Positions 9,880 to 19,069 of a DNA stretch of 64,000 bases are shown here, in pieces. Location of the stretch: NCBI RefSeq assembly GCF_024213555.1, contig NZ_JANAVO010000018.1, positions 21,946 to 85,945 on the forward strand, given 5' to 3'. The translations under genes and the position numbers were made by a program. Below the pieces are notes generated by a model, which saw only the letters and a program-made list of their open reading frames with translations, made no database searches and was not told the origin of the DNA. How positions within the stretch are numbered: position 1 is the stretch's first letter; each line of letters starts with the position of its first letter. The DNA is from Allokutzneria sp. A3M-2-11 16 (GTDB lineage: Bacteria; Actinomycetota; Actinomycetes; Mycobacteriales; Pseudonocardiaceae).

Positions 9880-10498
9880 TCTGGGTCCGGTCGAGGTCCA
9901 CGTAGAAGTCGAACACGACCTTGTCCAGCCGCTGCCCGGCGGGAGCGATGTACACGCCGCACTCGGTGTAGGACGCGCCGACCGCGAGGGACTCCGGCGA
10001 GTCGCCCTCGCAGAGCCGGAACTTGCCGAGGAGGGTGAGCCTGCTCATCTCGTCACCGGCGGGGTTGAGCGCCTCGATGAGCCCGAAGATGCCGCCCGGC
10101 TCCATCGCGGTGGGCCCGATGTTGCGGAACTTCATGGTGACGTAGTACGGCTCCCCGTTCTTCGACGAGGCGTCGAGCTCGAAGTTCTTGAGGTCGGAGA
10201 TCGCGCCCTTCTTCGCCGAGACCGCGGTGACCTCCAGCGTGGTCGTCTCCTTGCTGAGGGTCTTGACCGAGTAGCGGACCTTGGCGGCCTGCCCGACGGT
10301 GAGCGTGCTCCCGGTGGGGGTGAGCGAGGAGTCCGGGGCCGCGGCCGTCGTGGTGCGCTCCGTCGTCGTGTTCACCGAAGACGTCGGGTTCAGCGAGGAC
10401 GGGGGTTCGGCGGCGGACGGCTGACCCACCGTGGCGCCGCAGCCGGTCACCGCGAACGCGGCGACGCACACGACGGCGAGGATGTTCTTGTGCTGCAT
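9857..10498 (-). CDS. Lipoprotein with a DUF4352-like beta-sandwich domain
   Basis: 213 residues. A type II signal peptide ends in the lipobox VTGC (Cys20), followed by a Ser/Thr/Pro-rich linker to about residue 60 and an immunoglobulin-like beta-sandwich domain to the end, resembling DUF4352-type extracytoplasmic domains. It should be anchored to the outer face of the cytoplasmic membrane. It follows the four-helix membrane protein gene on the same strand with a 70-bp gap. Function unknown. Confidence 0.8.
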   Translation of the reverse strand: MQHKNILAVVCVAAFAVTGCGATVGQPSAAEPPSSLNPTSSVNTTTERTTTAAAPDSSLTPTGSTLTVGQAAKVRYSVKTLSKETTTLEVTAVSAKKGAISDLKNFELDASSKNGEPYYVTMKFRNIGPTAMEPGGIFGLIEALNPAGDEMSRLTLLGKFRLCEGDSPESLAVGASYTECGVYIAPAGQRLDKVVFDFYVDLDRTQITWSGPA

Positions 10499-10568
10499 GG
10501 TGTTCCTTCATCCGGGAAACCCGTCGCCCGACCGCGTCGATGGCGCGGCCGGGCGACCGGTCGTCGAG

Positions 10569-11306
10569 TCAGCTGCTGCGGCGGGCCCTGCGGAACTGCT
10601 TGCGCGCCTTGACGTAGGCGTTGCTCGGGCCGAGCCAGACCAGCACGACGGCCACGACGGCGAACCCGAGGTTGAACCCGTTGAGGACCTTGGTGAGCGT
10701 CGGCGTCGCGTCCATCATGTCCCAGACCAGCAGCCAGCCCATCAACGGGACGAACAGGCTGTACAGCACCCGCGCCCAGGTCTGGCCGATCCGCAGCGAC
10801 GCCACCAGCGCCAGGAAGATCCCCGCGAAGATCAGCCAGAAGACCGCCCGGTTCCACAGGATCTCGTAGCCGGCCGCGTCGGCCAGCTCCGTCACGTCGC
10901 CGCTGGTGTCCAGGCCCATCGAGGCCACCAGCAGCGACGGGCCGATGGTCATGATCACCGCCGCGGTGATGATCCCGGTCAGCGCCGACGCCGCGGCGGA
11001 CAACGCCCCGTACAGCAGCGTTTTCGGGACCTGCGGGGCCTCCGGCTCCACCGCGGCCGTGGCCACCGTGGGACCGTCGTCGGTCACCTGGAACCCCCGC
11101 GGCGGGGTGGGCTGCGGCCGGGGCTGGTGCTGCTGTGCCTGGTGCTGCTGTTGCGGCTGCACCCGGTGCTGCTGGGGGTGCGGCGGCCGCTGCTGCGCGC
11201 CCGGGTTGGCGCCGTAGTGCTGCTGCCCGGTCTGGGGGCGGCCGGGGTACTGCTGCGGTGCCGGCCCCCGGCGCGGTGCAGCCGGGGGGTGGTGATGCGC
11301 GTTCAC
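10569..11306 (-). CDS. Membrane protein with Pro/Gln/His-rich N-terminal tail
   Basis: 245 residues. Residues 1 to about 75 are low complexity (runs of Q, P and H), then about four hydrophobic helices follow, with a basic C-terminus ending RRARRSS. I start it at the GTG at 11306, preceded by GGAAAGGAAG; an in-frame ATG at 11351 lacks a comparable site. The cytoplasmic tail resembles those of actinobacterial membrane proteins that gather at the cell pole or division site, but no family was recognised. Confidence 0.72.
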   Translation of the reverse strand: MNAHHHPPAAPRRGPAPQQYPGRPQTGQQHYGANPGAQQRPPHPQQHRVQPQQQHQAQQHQPRPQPTPPRGFQVTDDGPTVATAAVEPEAPQVPKTLLYGALSAAASALTGIITAAVIMTIGPSLLVASMGLDTSGDVTELADAAGYEILWNRAVFWLIFAGIFLALVASLRIGQTWARVLYSLFVPLMGWLLVWDMMDATPTLTKVLNGFNLGFAVVAVVLVWLGPSNAYVKARKQFRRARRSS

Positions 11307-11409
11307 GTGCTTCCTTTCCGGGCGCCCCAACGAGGAGCGACTGTCCTTCATGCGTGAGGCCGCGAAGCTAGGAGGAGGCGCCACACAGCCACCACATGGC
11401 GGAACCGGC

Positions 11410-14400
11410 TCACCCGCCCGCGGCGAGGTCGAACAGGATTCGCATCCGCACCCGGGCGCTGTCCTCGGCCTGCGGACCCAGGCGGTCGGCGTCCCGGGTG
11501 GCCGCCGCGGCGGCGGCGCGGTCCCCGAGCCGGGTGTGCGCCAGGGCCAGCAGCCGCAGGCTCAGCACCTCCTCCGAGGCCAGGCCGAACCGGGAGAACG
11601 TCGCCGCGGTCGACCGCAGCACGGCGAGGGCCTCGCCGTGCCGCCCGGTGCCCAGCCACACGGCGGCGAGGTCGCGTTGGGTCTGGGCGATCATCAGCGG
11701 GCTGCGCATCAGCTCCGCGTAGGCGTGGCTCTCCTCGAACTGCCGCTCGGCCAGGGCGTGGTTGCCCGCCGCCGCCTCGATGTAGGCGCGGACGTGCAGC
11801 AGGTTCGACCGCAGTTCGCTGCGATCGGCGGAGGAGCCCAGCAGCTCCATCGCCTCGGTCACCCCGGCCCGCGCCTCACGGGGCCTGCCCGCCTGGAGGT
11901 ACATCCACACCAGCGTGTTCAGCACGATCATCAGCCACCGGTTCTCGCGCGACTTGCGCGCCAGCACCAGCGCCCGCTCCGAGGTCTCCAGTGCCTCCTC
12001 GACGCGGCCGAGCAGGCGCAGCGCGACGGCGCAGTTCTGCATGGAGCACGCCTGGCCGCCGAACTCGGTGAGCCCGTCGAAGATCCGCACCGCCTCACCG
12101 GCCAGGCCCAGCGCCTCCTCCAACCGCCCGAGCCGGATGAGCGTGCCCGCGTAGTCGTTGAGCACGAACGCCGCGTCCCGCCGCTCTCCCAGCCCCAACA
12201 GCGTTGCCGCGCACCGTCTTTGGGTCCGCGCGGCCTGTTCGACGTCCCCGTCCAGGATGTCGATCCAGGTCATCGCGAACTCCGCCCGCGCGCGCAACCG
12301 CTCGTCGCCGAGCAGGCTCAGGTCGTCCAGGCTCGCCGGGACCAGCTCGCGGATCTCGTCGTTTCCCCCGCACAGCAGGAAGAACCGCACGAGCCGATCG
12401 GTCAGCACGACCGCCCGCCGGTGCCATCCCGTCGCCCGCGCGAGGCGGATCAGGTGGACGAGCAGGCGGCGCTCCGCGGTCAGCCACAGCAGGGGATCGT
12501 GCTCCAGCTGCCTGGCCACCCGGGGCAGCGAGCGCACCGTGTCCGCGCCCGCTCTCGGCTCGAACGGGCCGAACGTGGTCGGCAGCCCGCGATTGGCCAG
12601 CTCGGTGAGGTCGATCGCCCGCTCCACCAAGCGAAGCAGCCCGGCGAGCCGGTCAGCGCCGACGTCCTCCTCGACCGCTCGTTCCTCCGCGAACACCAGG
12701 AGCAGGTCGTGGATCCGGTACCTCGGCTCGCCCACCTCGTCCCGCCCGCTCGGTTCGAGCAGGTTCGCCTCGACCAGCTCCTCCAGCACCGAGTCGGGAT
12801 CGGCGACGTCGAGCAGCACGGCCACCGTCCACGCGGCGACCTCGCGCGCCCGCAGCGTTCCCAGCGACCGCAACGCGCGGCGGGCGAGCGCGGACAGGCC
12901 GTGGTAGCTGGTCGCGAGGGAGGCGCGCACTTGGAGATCGCTGGTCGTCAGCTCGTCGAGGCGCCGGTGCGCGTCCTCCAGGCGCTCCGCGAGGTGGGCC
13001 AGCGGCAGGTGCGGCCGCGCGGCCAGCCTGCACGCGGCGACGCGCAGCGCCAGCGGAAGCCCGCCGCAGGCGGCGACGATCCGCGCGGCGCCCTCGGGTT
13101 CCTCGTCGACCCGCTCCTCGCCGATGACGCGGCGCAGCAGGTCGTCGGCGGCCGAGTCGGCGAGCGGGCGCACCGGTTCGGTGAGGGTTCTGGCGAGCCC
13201 GCTCAGCCTGCTGCGGCTCGTCACGATCACCGCGCTCCCCGGTGTTCCCGGCAGGAACGGCCGCACCTGCCCGGCGTCGGCGGCGTCGTCGAGCACGACC
13301 AGCACGGAGCGCCCGGCCAGCGCGGCGCGGAACGCCGCCGCCCTCGCCTCCACCCCCTCGGGCACGGCCGAGGCCGGAACACCAAGGGAGGTAAGGAGAT
13401 GCCCGAGGAGCTGCCCGGGTCCGACGCCGCGCCCGGATGCCCCCTCCAGCGGCACGAACAGCTGACCGTCGCGGTAGACCTCGCTCACCGAGTGCGCGAC
13501 GTGCACGGCCAGGGCGGACTTGCCCGCGCCGGGATTGCCCGAGAGCACCACGACCGGGACGACGTCACCCGCCTCGCGCAGGTGCGCCCTGATCGCGTCG
13601 GCCTCCGCCTCCCGCCCGGTGAGGTCGGTGACGTCGAGGGGCAGCTGGCGCACCGGAGCCGCCTTCGGTCCCGGCTCGGCCGATTCTCCTTCTCCGGCAA
13701 GGATTTCCGCGTGCAGCCGTTGCAGTTCCGGCCCCGGTTCGGTGCCGAGCTCGTCGACCAGCACCATCCGGCCCTCGCGGTAGACCTCCAGGGCGACGGC
13801 TTGGTCGCCGGAGCGCCACAGCGCGGTCATCAGCAGCGCCCGCAGCCGCTCGCGCAGCGGGTGCTCCACGACCAGGCGCCGCAGCTCCGAGATCACCTCG
13901 GCGTGCCTGCCCATGCGCAGCTCGGCGTCCAGGCACTCCTCCAGCACCAGGACGCGTTCCGATTGCAGGCGCAGGATTTCGGGCTCCAGCGCGGGGATCA
14001 CCAGTCCCGCCAGCGGACGCCCGCGCCACTCGGCGAGTGCCTGGCGGAAGTGCCGGACCGCCAGCTCGAGCTGTCCGAGCCGGGCGGCTTCCCGCCCCGC
14101 CGCCACCTCGCTGGCGAACACCAGCGTGTCCAGTCGCCGCGGATCGACCTCCAGCCGGTAGGAGTGGTCCAGGTGCACCAGCGGTGTGTCCGTGAGCTGC
14201 CTGCGCAGCCGGGAGACGTAGGTGTGCAGGTTGGACAGATAGGACTTCGGCGGGTTCTCCCCCCACAGCGCGTCGACCAGTTCGTCGAGCGACACCGCGC
14301 GGTTGGCGTGGAAGAGCAGCACCGCCAACAGGGTCCGCGGTTGAACACCAGTCAGCGAAACCGGCTCCCCTGCGGAGGTCCACACGGCCAGAGGGCCCAG

Positions 14401-14415
14401 AACGCTGTAGTGCAC
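11410..14415 (-). CDS. AfsR/SARP-type regulator: wHTH-BTAD-NB-ARC-TPR
   Basis: 1001 residues. An OmpR-like winged helix (about 1-95), a bacterial transcriptional activation domain (about 97-245), an NB-ARC ATPase with Walker A GNPGAGKS (293-300) and a Walker B-like LVVLDD, then a long C-terminal TPR array. This is the AfsR layout; such proteins bind direct repeats upstream of biosynthetic genes and respond to phosphorylation or nucleotide state. Start: GTG at 14415, with GGGAG upstream; the frame is open further upstream but lies inside the neighbouring oxidase gene. It lies 34 bp downstream of that oxidase. Its target cluster is not evident; the closest candidate clusters are the NRPS operon and the genes beyond 27 kb. 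Confidence 0.9.
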   Translation of the reverse strand: MHYSVLGPLAVWTSAGEPVSLTGVQPRTLLAVLLFHANRAVSLDELVDALWGENPPKSYLSNLHTYVSRLRRQLTDTPLVHLDHSYRLEVDPRRLDTLVFASEVAAGREAARLGQLELAVRHFRQALAEWRGRPLAGLVIPALEPEILRLQSERVLVLEECLDAELRMGRHAEVISELRRLVVEHPLRERLRALLMTALWRSGDQAVALEVYREGRMVLVDELGTEPGPELQRLHAEILAGEGESAEPGPKAAPVRQLPLDVTDLTGREAEADAIRAHLREAGDVVPVVVLSGNPGAGKSALAVHVAHSVSEVYRDGQLFVPLEGASGRGVGPGQLLGHLLTSLGVPASAVPEGVEARAAAFRAALAGRSVLVVLDDAADAGQVRPFLPGTPGSAVIVTSRSRLSGLARTLTEPVRPLADSAADDLLRRVIGEERVDEEPEGAARIVAACGGLPLALRVAACRLAARPHLPLAHLAERLEDAHRRLDELTTSDLQVRASLATSYHGLSALARRALRSLGTLRAREVAAWTVAVLLDVADPDSVLEELVEANLLEPSGRDEVGEPRYRIHDLLLVFAEERAVEEDVGADRLAGLLRLVERAIDLTELANRGLPTTFGPFEPRAGADTVRSLPRVARQLEHDPLLWLTAERRLLVHLIRLARATGWHRRAVVLTDRLVRFFLLCGGNDEIRELVPASLDDLSLLGDERLRARAEFAMTWIDILDGDVEQAARTQRRCAATLLGLGERRDAAFVLNDYAGTLIRLGRLEEALGLAGEAVRIFDGLTEFGGQACSMQNCAVALRLLGRVEEALETSERALVLARKSRENRWLMIVLNTLVWMYLQAGRPREARAGVTEAMELLGSSADRSELRSNLLHVRAYIEAAAGNHALAERQFEESHAYAELMRSPLMIAQTQRDLAAVWLGTGRHGEALAVLRSTAATFSRFGLASEEVLSLRLLALAHTRLGDRAAAAAATRDADRLGPQAEDSARVRMRILFDLAAGG

Positions 14416-14449
14416 GACATCTCCCGGCGAGCCTGATGGGAGGCGTTGT

Positions 14450-16045
14450 CTACCAGGGAGAACCGGTGTTCGACAAAAGGACGCCAGGGTTGAGCACCCA
14501 GGCCGGGTCGAGCGCGGACTTGGCGGCGGCCAGGGCCGCGGCGAACGGTTCCGGCCGCTGCTGGTCGTACCACGAGCGGTGATCACGGCCGACCGCGTGG
14601 TGGTGGGTGATCGTCCCGCCCTGCGCGAAGATCGCCTCCGACACCGCCGCCTTGACCTCGTCCCATTGCGCGACAGTGCTTCCCCACCGCCCGGCGGCGT
14701 AGACACCGAAGTACGGAGCGGGCCCGTCCGGGTAGACGTGGGTGAACCGGCAGGTGACGACTCCGACGCCGCAGACCTCGGCGATCGCGTTCCGAGCCGC
14801 CGTCATGACCGCGGAGTGCAAGGCGGGGAAGCGATCCCACGTGCAGGCCGTCTCGAACGTCTCGACGACGACGCCGACGCGGGCCAGGGCGTCGCGCTGA
14901 TAAGGCATGCGCAGGAACGAAGAGCGCCACTCCGCGGAAGTGCCGGTCTTCTCCGCGGCGGTGCCACCGTGATCGCGGCACAGCTCGATCGCCCGCGCCA
15001 GCGGAGCTTCCACGGGGTGGTCGGCCGACTCGAACCCGAGGATCAGCACGCCACCGCTGACGCTCACCCCGGCGTTGAGGAAAGACTCCGCGGCGTCGAG
15101 CAACCGGCAGTTCGACGGGTGCAGTCCGGCTTGCGCGATCGCCCGCGTGGCCGCCACCGCGCTGTCGTAGTCGGCGAAGTGCACCGACGCGCCTGCCTTG
15201 TGCCGCGGCCGATCCTGCAACCGCATCCACGCCTCGGTGATCACGCCCAATGTGCCTTCGGAGCCGAGGAACACGCGATCCGGCGAGGGGCCCGCACCGG
15301 ACCCGGGCAGGCGACGGGACTCGCTCACGCCAACGGGGGTGACCACGCGCATCGACTCGACGAGGTCGTCGATGTGGGTGTACAGCGTGGCGAAGTGCCC
15401 GCCCGCCCGCGTGGCCAGCCACCCGCCGAGCGTGGAGAACTCGAAAGACTGCGGGAAGTGCCGCAGCGTCAGGGAATGCGGCCGCAGCTGGTTTTCCAGG
15501 TGTGGACCGAACACCCCGGCCTCGATCCGCGCCGCGCGGCTCACGGTGTCGACCTCGATCACGCGGTCGAGCCTGGACAGGTCGAGCGAAACCGCTCCGG
15601 GGTAGTCCGCGCACCGCGGCTCGACTCCCCCGACGACCGAGCTGCCGCCGCCGTAGGGGATGACCGCGAGACCCGCGCGGCCACACCAGTCCAGCACGTC
15701 GATCACGTGCTGCTCCGTCTCCGGCCGCACCACCAGATCCGGGACGTGCCGGAGTTCGCCGTGCAGGTTGCGCACCACATCGCGGAACGCTTTGCCGTGG
15801 GCGTGCGCCGCCCGATCCACCGCGTCGTCGGAACACAGTCCCGCCAAGGCGTTCGGCGGGTGCACGCGCGTCGCGGGCAACGCGAGCTGGCGCGGATCGG
15901 GAGGCTGGTGGTCGGTGAGGTCCTGTCCCGGCAGCAGCGCCGCCACGCGCTCGACCAGCGCGGCGCGTTCAGCTCCCGCGACCGCGTCCTCGGCATAGCC
16001 CCAGCCCCACCACGACCGCGTCTTCGCCTCCGTCACCGTGGTCAC
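14450..16045 (-). CDS. FAD-binding oxidase, alkyldihydroxyacetonephosphate synthase-like
   Basis: About 531 residues. N-terminal SWWGWGYAED is typical of bacterial alkyl-DHAP synthase homologues; a VAO-type FAD domain follows with IPYGGGSSVVGG, then GSEGTLGVITEAW, and near the C-terminus HHHAVGRDH, the active-site histidine cluster of this group. True alkyl-DHAP synthase makes ether lipids; most actinobacterial homologues have unproven substrates and may be dehydrogenases of hydroxy acids. GTGs at 16045 and 16036 are both possible starts. Gene order oxidase then AfsR suggests co-transcription. Confidence 0.82.
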   Translation of the reverse strand: MTTVTEAKTRSWWGWGYAEDAVAGAERAALVERVAALLPGQDLTDHQPPDPRQLALPATRVHPPNALAGLCSDDAVDRAAHAHGKAFRDVVRNLHGELRHVPDLVVRPETEQHVIDVLDWCGRAGLAVIPYGGGSSVVGGVEPRCADYPGAVSLDLSRLDRVIEVDTVSRAARIEAGVFGPHLENQLRPHSLTLRHFPQSFEFSTLGGWLATRAGGHFATLYTHIDDLVESMRVVTPVGVSESRRLPGSGAGPSPDRVFLGSEGTLGVITEAWMRLQDRPRHKAGASVHFADYDSAVAATRAIAQAGLHPSNCRLLDAAESFLNAGVSVSGGVLILGFESADHPVEAPLARAIELCRDHGGTAAEKTGTSAEWRSSFLRMPYQRDALARVGVVVETFETACTWDRFPALHSAVMTAARNAIAEVCGVGVVTCRFTHVYPDGPAPYFGVYAAGRWGSTVAQWDEVKAAVSEAIFAQGGTITHHHAVGRDHRSWYDQQRPEPFAAALAAAKSALDPAWVLNPGVLLSNTGSPW

Positions 16046-16509
16046 GCTAGTGCCGGTTCCCGCGTCTTCAAGTACCACCAACCCACTTCCAGGCAGTCGC
16101 CAACCGCCACAAACCCGACAGCGCACGCGAGGTCGGAGGCGACGTCCCGTAAACGGTCAGCAGCGATCCCGCCACCACCTACGCTCCCCCACCCCCCTCA
16201 TCCACCCCCACGACATCAGCGTCGGCAGCCCCGAGAACCCCGTTTCGTACTCATAACGGGGTCACCGAAATCCCGCTATGAGTACGAAACGGGAAATGCG
16301 GCGCCGAGCCCAAGGGGGGTTGGGGGCGGTTGACGATCGTCGCAGGCGGGGTTCGCTGGACTTGAAGACGCACCAACCTCGGCGGGCACAGGTTTCGGCG
16401 GCGTCGCGGGGGCAGTGCGACCGCGTTGGTTTGCGCGGTCGAACTCGGCGCCCTTCCCTTTCCCCGCGTGATCCGCGATGGTCTTTAGCAAAGCTAAGAA
16501 GGAGATCCC
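16046..16509. other. 464-bp intergenic region between divergent genes
   Basis: Holds hairpin repeat copy B near its middle and the AAGGAGAT ribosome-binding site of the PIG-L gene at its right end. The left part is C-rich and has no credible reading frame; no other motif was recognised. Confidence 0.6.
16239..16293. repeat. Dispersed hairpin repeat, copy B (solo core)
   Basis: Arms CCCGTTTCGTACTC (16239-16252) and GAGTACGAAACGGG (16280-16293), with inner ATAACGGGG and CCCGCTAT. The central GAGCGCTC of other copies is missing and the longer element flanks are not recognisable. Confidence 0.92.
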
Positions 16510-17202
16510 GTGCGGTTGATGGTGTTCGCACCGCATCCCGATGACGACCTCATCGGGTGCGGAGGCATGCTGATCAAGGCGGTGCGCGCAGGCTGGTCGG
16601 TCCGGGTGGTCTACCTGACCAACGGTGAGGCGGGTGGAACCCGGGTGCGCCCCGAGGAGCTGGCCGAGACCCGTGTCGGGGAGGCACGGGCGGCCGCGGG
16701 CTCGATCGGCGTCACCGACCTGGTCTTCCTCGGGCAGCCGGACGGAACGCTGCGGCAGACGCCGGACCTGCTCGTCCAGCTGATCAACCAGCTGCGGATC
16801 TGGCGGCCCACCACCGTGTGCGCTCCGCACCGCCACGACGCCCATCCCGACCACATCGCCACCCACGACGTGGTCGCGCAGGCGGTCGCCTCCGCGGCCG
16901 GGCCGTGGTTCCCCGAGGCCGTCCCCCAGCGCTGGCAGGTGCCCACGGTGCTCGCCTACGAGGTCTGGACCCCGATCCGGCACGTGGCGTACCTCGAAGA
17001 CATCACCGAGGTCTACGACGACAAGCTCCAAGCGTTGCGGATGCACCGGTCCCAGCTGAGCTCCTTCTCCTACGACGATCTCGTCGGCGGGCTCGCCACC
17101 TACCGCGGAACCGCGCTCGGCACGGGACGCCGCGCGGAGGCGTTCGAGGTCCTCCGCCTCGGCGGCCCACTGATCACGTCACCCGGGACTGCTGACAGGT
17201 GA
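16510..17202 (+). CDS. PIG-L family deacetylase (LmbE-like)
   Basis: 230 residues. Zinc-binding motifs of the family are present: PHPDDD at 8-13 and HPDH at 112-115. Members remove an N-acetyl group from sugars such as GlcNAc-inositol (MshB) or GlcNAc-malate (BshB). The GTG start has a strong site, AAGGAGAT at 16499-16506. The stop overlaps the start of a UDP-GlcNAc 2-epimerase (GTGA), so the substrate is probably an N-acetylhexosamine conjugate or nucleotide sugar; that is inference from coupling. Confidence 0.88.
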   Translation: MRLMVFAPHPDDDLIGCGGMLIKAVRAGWSVRVVYLTNGEAGGTRVRPEELAETRVGEARAAAGSIGVTDLVFLGQPDGTLRQTPDLLVQLINQLRIWRPTTVCAPHRHDAHPDHIATHDVVAQAVASAAGPWFPEAVPQRWQVPTVLAYEVWTPIRHVAYLEDITEVYDDKLQALRMHRSQLSSFSYDDLVGGLATYRGTALGTGRRAEAFEVLRLGGPLITSPGTADR

Positions 17203-18341
17203 ACGAGAAGATCCTCTTGGTGACCGGCACGAGGTCCGAGTCCGTGAAGCTGGCGCCCGTCGCCCTGGCGATGCGCGACGATCCGCGGACCACGCCCGTC
17301 ATCGTGAACAGCGGACAGCACGAGCGCGGTGTCGCCGAGACGCTCGGCGTCTTCGGCCTCGCACCGGATGTTGTCCTGCGGCCACGACGAAATACCGGCG
17401 GTCAGGGCGAACTGGTCACCGCCGTCGCCAACGAACTGGACGCGGTGCTGACGGCTCACGCGCCCGCGGCCGTGCTCGTCCAGGGCGACACCGCCACCGG
17501 ACTCGCCGCCGCACTCGCCGCGTTCTGGCGGCGAATCCCCATCGTGCACTTGGAAGCGGGGCTGCGCACACGACGGCTGGACGCGCCGTTCCCGGAAGAG
17601 GGCAACCGGCAGATGATCGCGCGGATCGCCTCGTTGCACCTCGCTCCCACCTCGGCCGCCGCAGCCGAACTCCAAGCGGAAAGCCTTGCCTCGCAAGACA
17701 TTGTCGTCACCGGCAACACCGTCTTCGACGCGCTGGACCACGTCAGCCGCACCGCGGGCCCGACACCGGGGCTGAGGGTGAGCCGTGCCGACGACGAACT
17801 CCGCCTGGGACGGCGGCTGGTCGTCGCGACCGCGCACCGCCGGGAGTCCTGGGGTCAGCCGCTGCGCCAGATCCTCTCCGGCATCCTCGGCATCGCCGAG
17901 GACCACCCCGACGTGCTCGTGCTCTTTCCCGTGCACCCCAATCCCGCGCTCGTCGAAGAGGTTCTTCCGGTGCTCGGCGGCCATCCGCGGATCATGCTGA
18001 CCCCGGCCCTGTCCTATCCCGACATGGTGTGGGCGCTACGGCACGCCGCGCTCGTGGTCTCCGATTCCGGTGGACTCCAAGAGGAATCCGCGATCGTCGG
18101 CGTGCCGATGCTGGTGACCCGCGAGGCCACCGAGCGCCCAGAGTCTATTGTGGACGGACAGGCGACGTTGGTCGGCGCCGATACCGGGCTGATCCGCGCC
18201 ACGGCGAGGGCCCGGCTGGCCGAGCGCGCGAATCCCCGACCGGTGCGCGGTTCCCACGCCGCCCCCAAGGTGGTCGAGGCCGTACTGGGGATGCTGCGCC
18301 GCCCTGATCAGGTTGCGCTCAGCGGGTGCCCGAGGCGATGA
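17199..18341 (+). CDS. wecB: UDP-N-acetylglucosamine 2-epimerase (non-hydrolysing)
   Basis: 380 residues, normal length. Interconverts UDP-GlcNAc and UDP-ManNAc in the cytoplasm. Family blocks are present: GTRSESVKLAP at the N-terminus (canonical GTRPE has Pro replaced by Ser here), QGDTAT, HLEAGLRT, FPEEGNRQ, TAHRRES, FPVHPNP and SDSGGLQEES. The start is translationally coupled to the PIG-L gene. Together they could make a de-N-acetylated mannosamine-type sugar for a cell-surface glycan or natural product; no glycosyltransferase is adjacent. The 3' end overlaps the convergent methyltransferase gene by 23 bp. Confidence 0.9.
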   Translation: MNEKILLVTGTRSESVKLAPVALAMRDDPRTTPVIVNSGQHERGVAETLGVFGLAPDVVLRPRRNTGGQGELVTAVANELDAVLTAHAPAAVLVQGDTATGLAAALAAFWRRIPIVHLEAGLRTRRLDAPFPEEGNRQMIARIASLHLAPTSAAAAELQAESLASQDIVVTGNTVFDALDHVSRTAGPTPGLRVSRADDELRLGRRLVVATAHRRESWGQPLRQILSGILGIAEDHPDVLVLFPVHPNPALVEEVLPVLGGHPRIMLTPALSYPDMVWALRHAALVVSDSGGLQEESAIVGVPMLVTREATERPESIVDGQATLVGADTGLIRATARARLAERANPRPVRGSHAAPKVVEAVLGMLRRPDQVALSGCPRR

Positions 18342-19029
18342 CGACCGGGGCCATGCCGAAGAAGCGGCCGCGCTCGTCCCGGTCGAGCTGATCGGCGAGC
18401 CAGGACGCGCCGTCGGCATCGTTGGACGCGCGGCGCAGCAGGTGCATCATCACGCCCGCCTCGGTGAACACCGCCAGCCGTCCCTCCACCTCGACATCGC
18501 GGAAACCCGCGTCCAGCAACAGGTTCCGCGAGCTGCGCGCGATCATGGGATGCGGGATGCCCTCGGCGAGCGCGGCCAGCAGGCGGCGGGTCAGCGCCGG
18601 ATCGTCGGAGTCCACGGCGATCCCGCCCCAGTCCTGGCCCAGCACCACGATCCGCCCGCCCGGCGCCAGCACCCTGGCCGCCTCGGCGAGCGCGGCCACC
18701 GGGTCGGTCATGGCGTGCAGCACCTTGTCGGCCCGGTACCCGCGCAGCGAACCGTCCGCGTGCAGCAGCGCCTCCGCCGGGCCCAGGTGGAACTCCGCCC
18801 CCGGATAGCGCCGCCGGGCGAGCCCGATCATCTCCGGGCTCGGGTCCAGTCCCTCCGCCGCCACCCCGAGCGCGGCGAGTTCGGCCACCGCCAGCCCGGC
18901 GCCGCAGCCCACGTCGAGCACGGCCTCCCCCGCTCCGGCACCCAGCAGTTCGTAGGAGCGCCGCCGGAGGTCCACCGCCTCGGGCATCGCGTCGAGCCGG
19001 TCGAGTGCGTGAATCAAGTCGTTGACCAT
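18319..19029 (-). CDS. Class I SAM-dependent methyltransferase
   Basis: 236 residues from the ATG at 19029 (an in-frame ATG at 19050 would sit inside the shared operator and only 6 bp from the MerR start). Motif I reads VLDVGCGAGLA, followed by an acidic loop (GLDPSPEM) and a post-motif LAPGGRIVVLG, as in the ubiquinone/menaquinone-type small-molecule methyltransferases. It is transcribed divergently from a MerR regulator, so it is probably its target and part of a detoxification or resistance response. Substrate unknown. Confidence 0.82.
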   Translation of the reverse strand: MVNDLIHALDRLDAMPEAVDLRRRSYELLGAGAGEAVLDVGCGAGLAVAELAALGVAAEGLDPSPEMIGLARRRYPGAEFHLGPAEALLHADGSLRGYRADKVLHAMTDPVAALAEAARVLAPGGRIVVLGQDWGGIAVDSDDPALTRRLLAALAEGIPHPMIARSSRNLLLDAGFRDVEVEGRLAVFTEAGVMMHLLRRASNDADGASWLADQLDRDERGRFFGMAPVVIASGTR

Positions 19030-19045
19030 GCGTCGAGCGTGCAAT

Positions 19046-19069
19046 TTCATGTCGACATGAAGTCAAGCA
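19046..19069 (-). promoter_or_regulatory. MerR-type operator/promoter for the methyltransferase gene
   Basis: TTCATGTCGACATGAA (19046-19061) is a perfect 16-bp palindrome. Read on the minus strand it directly follows a -35-like TTGACT (19069-19064). MerR-family activators bind palindromes in the long spacer just downstream of the -35, so this placement fits. The palindrome also contains the MerR start codon on the plus strand, implying autoregulation. Confidence 0.6.

Noticed and set aside
11080..11300. Apparent frameshifted or repetitive gene in the Gln/Pro-rich stretch
   Set aside because: The low-complexity sequence is continuous in frame with the four-helix membrane protein and preceded by a good ribosome-binding site, so it is a normal disordered tail.
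14450..16045. Alkyl-DHAP-synthase-like enzyme as part of the wax ester/PUFA-like locus
   Set aside because: It lies more than 11 kb away on a unit with AfsR and no lipid genes adjacent, and many homologues are not ether-lipid enzymes, so linkage is unsupported.
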